From the NCBI GenBank assembly GCA_020002185.1, contig CM034534.1:32842049-32906048 (forward strand): 64,000 nt of DNA. Reading direction: 5' to 3'. Each line of letters starts with the position of its first letter. Position 1 is the stretch's first letter. This stretch comes from Paraescarpia echinospica. Its lineage: Eukaryota > Annelida > Polychaeta > Sabellida > Siboglinidae. The position numbers and the translations under genes were made by a program. This document shows positions 33,400-45,400 of this stretch, piece after piece. The notes beneath the pieces are model-generated. The model was not told the origin of the DNA. It saw only the letters and a program-made list of their open reading frames with translations, and did not search any database.

Positions 33400-35235
33400 A
33401 ATCACCGACTAGTCACGTGATGCACCGCTGCCGTCGCCGATGGAGTATCTTCCCAGCCAGCACGCCACCCTCGGCCTGAGGGCGGATCTGAGCGGCTGGG
33501 AACCGGCACCCGTTGGCACATGACAGCCGCCTGCCAGCCGCTCTCCAGCGGCTGTTGACCAAGTGACAGAGTCCGTTAGCAGTCGGACCTCCCTCTGCGG
33601 GAGCACTGGAGTAGTGACATTTGACACTACGGCGTACCGCCATTTTTGAACAGAGTCCAGACTGACAGTTAGAGGAAACAGTAAAAGCAGAGCTCCGGGA
33701 AAAGGTAAATTTTTAGACATTCTGTTGTAAATCTTTGTATATTTCTAGATTATTCAAATACAATAATTTTGGCATGACTTTATAAGCACACATTTGATTG
33801 TGTGGAAACTTAATTGTTATTTTTTGCGTAAAACATTAAATAGAATGTGCATGGGGCAGAATAACCTGATGTCATGATTGTGGCCGCCCTATAGCTAGGT
33901 TATGGGTGACGATGATATGATTAAGATGGACGTGTCTCATCAACAAACAAATGCTGTCCCTGTGCTGCGTGTTCCTGTTTGTTAGTGTCACAGGGTAAAT
34001 GTGTGATGGATGAAGCGCTTACACTAGGTGTCTTCTGTCAGTTTACGGCCCACACAATTTCTGCCATTGATGTCCGCTTTACTTTAGGGCTATATATAAA
34101 ACAGTTCCAGGTTTCTCATCAGAACTTTATTAATATGTAAATGAGGGGTGCGATTTATGGTAAATGTGTGTATATTGATCCTGATGACGGTACTAACAAC
34201 TATCAATGCAACTCATCGTCAACAATTAATCACTTAAAAGTCTTAAGATGTCTACTGAATGTATTTCTTACAAGTAAGCACATTCCTTTGGTTTGGTGTG
34301 AAATATAGTTTTCTCTTTTTGCGCAGAATTATTGCATGCATATTTAATCAAAGGATAATTATATTTCAAAATAAAGTTTTATGGAAGCTATTTTAAAATT
34401 CTTATGCTGATGAGAAACCGGGAATTTATTTTTTTAAAGTAAAATAAAATTATTTTATGTTACCTTATTGTGAGACAAAATATGTTTAATATTTTACACA
34501 TTTTATACATACTATGCATTTGACAATGCGGAACCTACATTGAAGAAAAATTAAAAGCTTGTACGTTAATATTCCAGATGCTGTCAGAAAGAATGAAGTG
34601 GCAACATTGCCACTGACTACAACATCGGGAGAACATTCGAAAGTACTCCAAGACTGCCTCTGACGGGAATGGTGTTAGACAGCACCGGGTGACAAATGCA
34701 GAAAAATGTTTATGGACAATAAAAATTAAGCACCCTTTTTATAAAATATTTGGGTTGTTATGAGCCGCACGAATCAATGGACACTAATTGCAACTTTGCT
34801 TTTATATTTTCTTGTATTAAACTATGTGTTTGCTATGCGCATTGGAGTTGTTTGCGTATTTAATTTTAGTTTATAATTGGATGGGGTATCAAGTAATGTT
34901 CATTTTAACATTACAGTGACAATGCATGATGATTACCATTGGAATGTTCAAGTTATAAGACCAATACACATAAGTGTATGTGTATAATTTGGTCTTATTA
35001 CTTGAAAACACACACAATACACACATTACATTTTTTTTCGCACAGCCGGCATATGAGCGGCTAACCATCGGCAGAGTATCGGCGTCCGATTATGAGCCGC
35101 CCTCGGCCCGAAGGCGAGCCGCCGGTCAAAAATCCCAGGCGGATGCCGACAGCGAGCCGATGACTTTGCCGCTCTCGGTCCGCTGTCGGCCCGCTGTAGT
35201 TGTGCTATCTAGGTTCGAGCTTTTCATTGGACTCT
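33400..35235. other. Unclassified insertion splitting Gypsy 2 Gag
   Basis: This segment separates two parts of one Gag gene, so it arrived after that element. Its ends are GC-rich (33430-33600 and 35040-35215) and share weak direct similarity (GAGTATC and CGCC.CCCTCGGCC.GA.GGCG). The middle is AT-rich. A donor-like AAAAG/GTAAAT at 33705 and an acceptor-like ATTCCAG/ATG at 34578, followed by AATAAA near 34720, would fit a two-exon transcript, but no protein is recognised. Confidence 0.35.
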
Positions 35236-35239
35236 GCTG

Positions 35240-35380
35240 AACTCTTCACGGCCATTTCCTCGGCGATCGCCGTCTGATAAGCCTCATTGAGGTTAGCAAA
35301 TTGTCTTCGAGCATTAACTTCGCTTGTACCGCCGTCAAGTTCAGGCCCGTTACGAACATGTCTCTTAGAGCCTCATCTTA
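35240..35380 (-). pseudogene. Gypsy 2 Gag fragment
   Basis: The minus strand reads EALRDMFVTGLNLTAVQAKLM, then with one frame change NEAYQTAIAEEMAVKSSA. This matches the usual end of a Gypsy Gag capsid domain. The break to the zinc knuckle is the 33400-35235 insertion. Confidence 0.55.
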
Positions 35381-36249
35381 ATAATCACATAAATAATAGC
35401 AGAACACGTTTAGATAAAAAAATCTGGCAATAAACAACCCCAAAAATGTGACTATAACACTGCACCACACTCACTGCAGTACTTGTTTGTATTGCCGGAA
35501 TTAGATTAAACACTACCAGATTATAATGTAAAAGCTTCTGCTTCTACTACTACTTCTACTCGAGACAATAACACTACATAGTTTAAAATAACATCACCAG
35601 CCACACCTAAATGTAATAGTATACTATGCATTAGAGACACTCCTAATTACAGTATAAAAAGAGAGTAACATTTGACACAGGAAATGTTTTTAAACATGAA
35701 CTCAGCCCTACCTCCAGTCGCAATCCTATTGTGCAAGAAACTACCGAACGTACAGTGCTAACACCAACAGCTAATATTGTTGAATTTTGTGGTTATAAAG
35801 AACTGGAAAATCAATCACGATCATGGAACTTTGACATGGTAAACTGTAGAAAACATTTAGTGGCATATGTTTCAAATCAAAAAGTTTTTCAGTAGAGCTG
35901 AGGAAAACACCTTCAAAATTTCAATAAGAAAGCCATACATGTTATTATCACTTATTATCTTAGTACTTTCTCATTTTACACCTCTGTAATAATATGTTGA
36001 CTTTTCAATAGTTGCTATAAAAAAGAATTGCTTTGTTATTAAACAAAATATTATCACGACAATTGCAATACCATCAGACGTATATATCTATGACTTTGTT
36101 TTCGAAACAAACGCAAAAGAGCGCCCCAAAAGGCAACAACAACAACGCACGTAAAGATGGAGCGTGGAGACCATGCTCATCCTTGTCAATGTGGTCCTCC
36201 CGGTCCGCCCATTTGTGGTCCGCCTTTTAGTTTGCGCCCTACGCACCAG

Positions 36250-36311
36250 TGATTTTGGTTAAGATGGAAACTCGCCAGGCCTATCGTTCATCGCTAACCT
36301 ATCAACTCTGA
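36250..36311 (+). promoter_or_regulatory. Duplicated LHPP start region forming an upstream ORF
   Basis: The sequence GTGATTTTGGTT(A/G)AGATGG and the following AAACTCGCCAG appear at 36250 and again at 36398, where they carry the LHPP start codon. The upstream copy has its own ATG (36264) in the same start context and opens a 15-codon ORF (METRQAYRSSLTYQL) ending at 36311. If transcribed it would be a decoy upstream ORF that could lower LHPP translation. Confidence 0.5.
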
Positions 36312-36414
36312 GTTCAAAAAAAAAGGCGATCTTGGCTATTATCCAGGTTTAGTAGGGGCCGAGTTGGTTCGACTTTCCTCTGCTTATGGCTACGCTCTAG
36401 TGATTTTGGTTGAG

Positions 36415-39400
36415 ATGGAAACTCGCCAGTGGTATTTAAGCAGTAGCACCATTAAAGCCATCTTGCTAGATATAAATGGCGTACTGTATAATAGCGAAGA
36501 AGAGGGCGATATTCCGATAAAAGGGTCAATTGATGCAATAGCCAGGTTGATATATTATTTATTAATATATCTTGGGCGATAAATGAGTAGTATGTTTGAA
36601 AGTGTCAAATCACCAATGATCAATGCATGGCAATAGTCCACGAACATGTTAAACAATCGGTAATATCACCGCTAATCTTTTGCTTAACTGGCCTAGGTTA
36701 ATTTTAGCTTACATATAACCCACCCCAAAACATCCAACTGTACTCCAATACACAAAAAAGCCACAAATCTGACCCCGCAAACTACAGACCAATATAACTG
36801 GTTCTGGTTGTTTCCAGCATTTCCGAGTCACGAGGGATACACAGTCCCTAATGTTGAGAGTCAGGTTTTTACACCAAATATGCCATACCTGCCCGGTCTG
36901 GGTATTGAACTCGGGGCGCTGGCATGTCAGGCGAATGTGCTAACGACTGTATAGAATTCGTAAGTGAGTCGTTTTTGACAGACACTAGACCATCTTTATT
37001 CAGCATAAACTTGACATTGACATCACGTGTCGTATTCCATAATGCTTTGGGATAAATGCAAACATGAAGTATGGTGGCCGACATTGGCTGTTGCTACACT
37101 TCCCACCGAGTATATTGAACATCATATACGTAGAAACAATAACACTGAAAGTCAGAATGAATTACGTGTGTATGACATAACCGTTGTCTGATTAGTTAAC
37201 ATTAAATGTCTGAACAGCTATTAGTGTTCATAATTCTGACCAGTAGAAATAATGCACTTTACAAGTCTAGTCGCTTTGGTGGTTTCACCGCTCTCCCCGA
37301 CCGAGTCACCCTTTCAGGTGCCGCTGGTTCAGAGAGTGAAGATGTCTCTCTAACAGGACGTGAAGCACTCTTCGCTGATGTAGCTGACAGCTGCATCTCA
37401 GCAGCGGGTGTCGTGAGGACAGCAGTTGTAGCGAAGAGTGCAGGCAGTGTCCGATGACCGTCGGAGTCGTCACCAGCGCGATACCCTGTCGTCTGCACCA
37501 GCGCTCTACGGTTGTGACGCACAGTGCCGAGGTCGGTCTTCACCAAGTACGATCGCGGCTCAAGTGTTCGACTCACAACTAGACCTTGGCGATTTTGGTC
37601 TCGGATCCAAACTGGATCGCCTGGCTGTAGCGTCGGCAAGTCACGCGCTTTGTGTCGCAAGTTGAAGGTATGCTGCTGGTCGGAACGACGCAAGCTCTTC
37701 TTCTTTTGCAGGGATTCGTCGCCAGGACCCCTCTGTTTCAGAGTGCTGGGAAGGACGGGTAGCAAAGTGCGAAGTCGTCGCCTCATGAGCATTTCTGCCG
37801 GAGACAGGTCATTCTGAAGCGGCGTCGACCTGTACGCCATGAGAGCGACGTGTACATCTTCGTTCCTCTTCAGAAGCCCCTTCATCGTGCGCACTGCCCG
37901 TTCTGCCTCTCCATTCGACTGAGGGTATCACGGAGAGCTCGTCACATGCACAAACCCGTAATGCATTGCGAACTGGCGAAAGGTCACTGCATTGAATTGA
38001 GGGCCATTGTCCGAAATGATGATAGTGTTGCGAAGATCTCCTTCAGCACGTGCACTACGCTCTCCGACGACATGTCGTCGATACGTTTGCTCTCGATCCA
38101 CCGCGAGTAGTAGTCGATCACGATGAGACTCACTTTCCCACGGAGTTCGAACAAGTCCATCGCAAGCCTCTCCCAAGGACGAGATGGGAATGACGATGTC
38201 ATCAATGGTTCAGTTGGCACCGGTCGATCTTTTGCACACGTTACGCACTTTGAGACCATTGCCTCGATCATCGTCGACAGACCCGGCCACCACACAGATG
38301 CACGCGCTCTGGCCCGACATTTCGCTATGCCCTGATGCCCTTGGTGGAGACAGTCAAGGACGTCCAGTCTCAATGCTCAAGGAATGACAATGCGTTCATC
38401 ATATAGGAGAATGTCATCAACGATCGCCAGATGGCTCCTGCTCACGCAGTATTGGCGTAGTAGCGGCTAGTTTTGCATATATGCAGGCCACCCATGAAGA
38501 CAGTATTCTCGGATTTTATTGCATTCCTCGTCTACTTTCTGCTCGTCGACTATTTCCTGTAGGCGTTTGTTCGTTGCCGGGAGAATGTTCACTGTTTGTT
38601 GTGCGAACGCTTCGACTTCTGCGACAAACAGTTTGTCCTCTGATGCGGGCGCTTCTACCGGCGCACGCGAGAGTGCATCGGTTGTAGTTTGATGCTTTCC
38701 CGGCACGTACCGGACGTACGGTGCGAATCGCATCAGCCGTAGGCGAAACCTTTGTATCCTTGGCGGCATTTTGCATAGTTCGGTGGTAAACAACAATGGC
38801 ACTAACGGACGATGATCTTTCTCGAGTGTGAGCCGTAATCCAAGCACGTACTCGCTGAACTTTTTACATGCCCAAGTCGCTGCCAAGGCCTCCTTCTCGA
38901 TTACCGCGTAGCGTTTTTCAGTGTCACTCAGCGATCGCGACGCAAACTGGACGACGCTTGGTGTCATCTTGCACTTGTACCTGGACCGCTCCAATGCCTG
39001 TCGACGAGGCGTCTGCTGCAATGATTGTGGGACGTTTTGGGTCGTAGTGGGCGAGTGTCTCGGACGTGACCAGGGCGTCTTTCACTCGCTGGAATGACTT
39101 CTCCTGTGCGTCACCCCACAACCAGACATTGTCGCTGCGCAATAGTTGGCGTAGCGGCCCATTGCACTCAGCCAGCCCTGGGATGAACGTTCCCATCTAA
39201 TTTACCATGCTCATGAAACGTTGCAGTTCTTTGACCGTCGTTTGAGTCTGAAAGTGTGTGACAGCTGTCGTTTTCCGCGGGTCGGCCTGAATGCCGAAGC
39301 CATCGATGTGACCCAGGAACGTTGTAGAGCTTCTGGAGAACTCGCACTTGTTTGCGTTCAGTGTGAGTCCAGCCTCCTGAAGGCGACCTAGAACGGCTCT

Positions 39401-42400
39401 CTCACGTTTGTTATGCTCTGTTTGATCTGTGGCGTGAATGAGAATGTCGTCCATGTGACAGATGACCCCCTCGAGTCCTTCCAAAATGATCGACATTGTT
39501 CGTTGGAAAATCTCCGGAGCGTAGCTGATCCCGAATGGTAGCCGGTTGAAGCAGTAGCGACCACGTGGTGTGATGAAAGTCGTCAGCAGCCGCGACTCGT
39601 CGTCAAGCAGAAGCTGCCAGAAGCCGCTGTTGGCGCCAAGCTTCGAGCTGCTGCCCAACTTTGCAAGGCTTTCGTCCACTGATGACATCGGGTGTATCTC
39701 TCGCTGTACTGACTTGTTCAGTCTCGTCAGATCTACGCAGATCCGCGCGGAGCCGTTTGCCTTCTGGACAGAAACCATGCCGGAGCACCATCTTGTCGGC
39801 ACGGTCACCGCCGATATGAACTCTTGTCGCACCATCGACTCAATCTCAGATTTTATTTGTGGAAGTAGAGGGTGGGCGATTTTCCTTGCGGTGTACAAAC
39901 AGACTGGTGTGGCGTCTGCCTTTGAAGAGAGAGCTGTACTCGGCACCGTAGTCTGACCCGTTGTTTCTTGGACGTTGTCGACACGTGCGACCAAGTCAAG
40001 ACCGACACACGCACGCCGACTGAGTAGAGAATACTCTTGGTTTCTAATGACGTACACCAGTTCATTGAGTGATTTGTTACGATAGCGCAGTTTTGCCTTG
40101 ATCACTCCCATTACTGGTAGAAGTGTGCCACCCGGACCACGTAGTGCTTGCTTTGTCGGTAGCAGCTTTTCTGTATTAAGCCACGCCTTTTGATCGCTGA
40201 CCACAGAGGCAGCTGCACCCGTGTCTAGTTTGAACTTTGTGGCGTGACCATTGGCCTCCACCTCAGCTGACCAGTGTTCTGTGTCGTCTAGTGCCCCACA
40301 TAACCGAGGTACGGCAAGTCGACACACTCGAGCTGTTGCACTTCGTTGACCCGGTTTGACGGTTGCTTGACACCCAGACAGACAGAGTGGAAGTGTCCTT
40401 TCTTTTGGCAATTGCGACAAATGGCTTCTCTTGCAGGGCATTGTTGTCGATCGTGTCGACTGCGGCCACACCATTTGCATGTGTTGTGTGTGCCGGTTGT
40501 AGCAGAATGTGTTTTTGCGTTGTTGTAGTTCTTAGGTTTGTGCTTTGTACCGGCTTTGAGATGGTTTATTGGGTGAGACGGTTTGACAAAATCAACAGTT
40601 TTGCTAGCGACAGTGTTCTCTCTAACACATTCTCTATTTTGTTTTCTTGCCTCTGTTTATCTGCTAATTTCTATTGCTGTTTTCAGCGACAGATCGGACT
40701 TCCCTTGTAGCGTATCAGATAAAGCATCACTGAACACGCCTACGACGATTCGATCCCTGATTAGATCCTCTCGCAGATTGCCGTAGTCGTAGAATTCTGA
40801 CAGCTTGTACAAGTCTTGTATGCAGGTGTCAATCGATTCACTCGGTGATTGAGTTCTTTTATTGAACCTCGCTCGCCCACAAATGACGTTTCGTCTTACC
40901 TTGAAGTATTCGTTCAGCGCCATCTTCACATCGTCATACGCATCGGTTTCTTCGTTTACCGTCGGCGTAGACAGTATATCGTCTGCACAGTCCCCCACAC
41001 TGTAGAGTAGGATGCTGACTTGATCTGCATTCGGCTTATTTTTCAGCCCCAATGCTACTCTATAGCGTTCGAACCGCTTTAGCCACTTAGGCCAAAGTTC
41101 TGCCTGTTGAGGGCTATTTGCGCCATCGAACTTTCCCGGCAGTGGAATGTCAAGCTGGATGCCAGTGGGCGCATTATTCTGCGCTGGCTGAACCGTAGGA
41201 TTCTCCCCTGGTATGCTCAGGTTTACCTTGTTGTATTAGCGTCGAATGTGGGCGTTTTAAAACCCGCTGCCACCATATAGAATTCGTAAGTGAGTCGTTT
41301 TGACAGACGCTATACCATCTTTATTCTATTCAGCATAAACTTGACATTTATATCACGTGTCGTATCCCATAATGATTTGGGATAAATGCAAACATGAAGT
41401 ATGGTGGCCTACACTACACTATCGTGCGCGCCCCCCCCCCCCAGACACAAGCCAGAGATGCCAACACCTTCTGAACTGAACCTGTTGTGACTGGCAGAAG
41501 TTAGTACAGACTGACAGTCAACTTACAACCGAGTTCACAGCCATCAGGCAGGAATGGCACATTCATCATGTTTTCCCACTGTTCGGCTGCCCCTTCCGCA
41601 AAGTCAGATGCCTCATCTGGGATAAGGCGCCTGACGACGCGCACACCATGCTCAACGAACGATCTTAGACTGCGTGACATCACTAACTCCTTCACGTCTT
41701 TGATGACGTCCTCTTGCTCCGGGTGCATGCGTTCAGACATGTATTCGTAAGATGCTTGCACGACCTCCAACTTGACTGCTCGTCTGTCGCGGCGGTTTGT
41801 ACAAACGAACTGGTGATTACACTTTCGTTGTGTTAGGTCTTCTTTTGTGTTATCGGTTGGACAACTCATTTTCTCCTCCCTTCTTCATGGGAATGGTCCA
41901 CCCTTCATCAGGTTCAACTTCTTGATTTCCACATCAGTCACAGTGAGAAGATCTCTGATGATCAAATCACTCCTTTGCAACTTCTTTTGGGGTGTTTCAA
42001 ATATCTTCAGGATGTCGCCCACCAGTGCGGTGTTCAACGTTTGTTGGTTCCAGATTTTCAGAAACCCTTTGGCTTCAGTCTTCTCCTTTCTGTCACTGGT
42101 ATTTTCTGGCGCCTTCATCTGTTCCCATACCATAATGCGAACTGGTAGGTTATTCAGCATCGTACGAGTCCCAGTAGTTTGGACTTCCAGATTCCCAACT
42201 CAGCTGACGACCGACTCAATGGCTAGGTCAGATCGGTATGCTGAAAACCAGAATGTTGCCAAACCTCTCTGCATTTGGTCAGCAAGGAGACGCCATGATC
42301 CACCTTGTCTGCCGATGTTTGCCGCCTCGTCGTCAGGGGTGGCACCAACCAGCTTCGTGTCTTTACCTCCTGTCAGATCCAGAGCTTTGTTTACCGTTTC

Positions 42401-45400
42401 AAGTAGTCCAGGGGCACCGATCTTCTCTGGCGAAAGCTGACAACTGCTACTTGAGTTTTGTTTTATTATATTCCAGTGCAAATTAAACCAAACACACTAA
42501 AACGAATAAAAAGTAAGCGCAACAAGGGGCCGGTTTGGGAGAATGGGGGCACACTGGGGGAAAGTTGGTCTGACTGGGGGGCAAACGAAAGGGCTGGGGG
42601 CAATGCCCCCCCACTTTGTATATTAAAAAACGCCCTGTTTGGATGGGACGCTATAGAATAAATATATTATTATTATCATTATATTAAAGTGTTCCATTGT
42701 GAAGTTTTACGCAGTGTGTTTCTTCTTATTGTTTAGTTTGAGCAAGGCTGGAGTTCCGATGCGGTTCTGTACGAATGAGACACAATGTACAAAGGATGAG
42801 ATCGCTGGCAAACTCAACCGACTAGGTTTTAGTCTCGACGCAGCCAACATTTTCCCTCCTGCTCCTGCGGTCCGGCTGGTTGCTAAGCAACGAGGACTTC
42901 GACCACACTTGCTCGTGCATCCTGGTTAGTTCATTTCACTGGTTTAACTGTGTAGCTCCCATCTCTGCAGTAGACTGTGTTATTTGCCATGTTCACACCT
43001 TACTGCCTTTCGTGTGATGATATCTCGTTTACGAATACAGTATGCTCTTGCTATAAGGCCTACCATAATAATGTTTGTGTCATTGTGCGTCCATTTACTC
43101 TCATATGTAAATATATAGGTAGCTGAAGGACATAACTTTTATTCCAGCAGGGGTATTTTAGGGTAGGTAGACATTTCACTATTTCTAGGTAATTGTTTTT
43201 TTGCAAAAATTGTACCAAATATTAATATTTTTAACTTATTTATGTTCTTAGCACATATTGATAACTTAAACTTATTTTCCACAATTTAACGTTTGTGTGA
43301 GTATGCGTGTGTTTTGAACTTATTTATTTTTAATGCTCTTTTGTATGTATCAGTGTTTTTAACCTAAAATAAAAACATTCTTATTCGTATAATTGATGTG
43401 TCAAACCTAATCACTTGGCATTCTTAGCAGCGCAACCACAATACATGTGTGTAATAGTAACAATAACAACACATTGATGTCTACATTGATGTTACCAGCC
43501 AGGTGCTGTACACAAGTCGAGATAGGTCTGAAAGGAGTGAAGTGTTAAGCACTTTGAGCAGTATTAAGGATTGGATACTGCGCTATATAAGAACGTACCT
43601 TTACTTTGTGTTCTCTACACACAGGTGTTTTGCCAGAGTTCTCCGATGTGCCCCAAGAGGACCCAAACTGTGTTGTCGTCGGTGACGCAGTACAGGAATT
43701 CTCATACGAAAACATGAATCGTGCCTTTCAGATATTGATGGGCATGGACAAACCTGTACTCATCTCCATGGGGATTGCGTAAGTTGACTCTAGAGTCTTC
43801 TATCTTCCAAAGATGTGGGCAGGTGTTTTGACATAAAATTTTAATAACTGATCCCATACTGTGTTAATGTTTGGAAAGAAATTCTCCAGTTTAAATAGTA
43901 ACATTTTATAGTCATAGCTGCAATTGAAATATATTGATAAATGTGTGTGCAATGTCACATTAATGCCTCAATGTTAAATTTACTGTGCCGCGTATCCCAA
44001 CCCATTAAGCTCCAGATCGATGTGGGATTACCTTGTTAGCTTTTTGAGTTTGCCTTTATAAGACACCAATGGAGGCATGTTATGGAAGACTTACATGGGA
44101 CCCATCCTACTTTCATTGGACCCATCCTACTTTCATTGGACCCATCCTACATTCATGGGACCCATCCTACTTTCATGGGATCCGTCCTACGTTCTTGGGA
44201 CCCTTCTACTTCCATGTGACCTAACCTCATTTCGTGAGATCCATCCTACTTTCATGTGACACATCCTACTCTCATGAGATCCGTCCTACTTTCATGGGAT
44301 CTATCCTCTAGATGACGGTGAAATTTGATGCTATAGGAGATCGTGTTTGACATTGTGAAATCAAATTTGCATAAAAATTATCTTTTTCTTCTTCCCGGTG
44401 GGTGGTCCACGTCACTCAGTAGCATATTCCGCCTTGCTTGCTGATACACTTCATCTCTCTCAATGTTCTGCCATGGTCTTCCATTCTCGGCTGTTTATGC
44501 CTGCTTTTTCCAATATGTCATTTCATGCTGTCTTTCCATCTCAATTTTGGTCCTCCTGTTCTTTTTTTACAAGCCTCTTCTGTTTTCCGTGCTCTTTGTG
44601 AGTCTTTCCTCGATCATTCTCCGCATATGTTCTGCTCATCTCAGTCTGCATTAATTTAATAAATTATTAAAAGTTTATTGCATAAACCTGATACATTACC
44701 ATAAGATGGCAGTTGGATACATTCTAGTCATGTACTAAACTAAACTAAACTAAATGTTTACGTATTATACTAATTTCCAACTCTGTTGATTTTTTTTAAA
44801 TTATGTTGTTATGCAAACCACTAGCAAGTTTCAAAGTAATGTTGCCATAAAAGAACGTAATATACTAGTTAAATATGACTGAATACACATTCTTATACTT
44901 CCCAGGAAATACTTCAAAGAGACAGACGGTCTGAGACTGAATATCGGCCCATTCATTAAAGCACTCGAGGTAAGAGTCCACACAATGATACTGTCTTTCT
45001 CTTCCGTTAATCGACTCAGCCACCTCCATTAACTTTGCAAATGTTCTTGATAAAACCACCAGAGGGTGCCACTAATCAGATTTATATATTTTATAGCGTA
45101 TACTGATATTTATGTATTTTGGATAATAGAATAAATTTGTCAAGTCCCAATAAACATTGTGTTAAGGATTTGTTCAAACCCCCCCAACCAATACATGGTG
45201 TAGAAATGTTACGGTCCAAAATTACTATTAGCATAAATTTGCATTAACATGTTTCATTACAAAATTCCGTCATCATTTAAAACATATCTTTACAACCTTG
45301 CTTATCCACCATAGCTCCCTAGCGCCTTGACCCATATGTTGACAACTGGAATACTGCTGATGGATTTTGAGATTGATCAATCCTTTTGTCTTGATGCGCC

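Larger units (their letters stand above)
30904..35385 (-). mobile_element. Ty3/Gypsy retrotransposon 2, decayed and interrupted
   Basis: Minus-strand remnants in order from right to left: a Gag fragment (35380-35240), an unrelated insertion (about 33400-35235), a zinc knuckle (33357-33313), protease (33075-32872), RT (32615-32007), RNase H (31941-31519) and the N-terminal integrase (31261-30904). Multiple stops and frameshifts are present, and the integrase core is missing. No LTRs were recognised. The element lies between the two divergent host genes. Confidence 0.85.
36948..41413 (-). mobile_element. Ty3/Gypsy retrotransposon 3, complete with both LTRs, in LHPP intron 1
   Basis: Two near-identical LTRs of about 136 bases (36948-37083 and 41276-41413) bound a 4.5 kb element in antisense to LHPP. 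A primer-binding site, gag, two zinc knuckles, protease, RT, RNase H and integrase follow in Gypsy order. The coding region has in-frame stops (near 39195 and 38467) and frameshifts (near 38980 and 37930). I could not confirm target-site duplications. Confidence 0.9.

Noticed and set aside
34400..34430. CTGATGAGAAACC resembling a hammerhead ribozyme core
   Set aside because: There is no room for stem II between CTGATGAG and GAAA. It pairs instead with CAGGTTTCTCATCAG at 34108, a simple inverted repeat.
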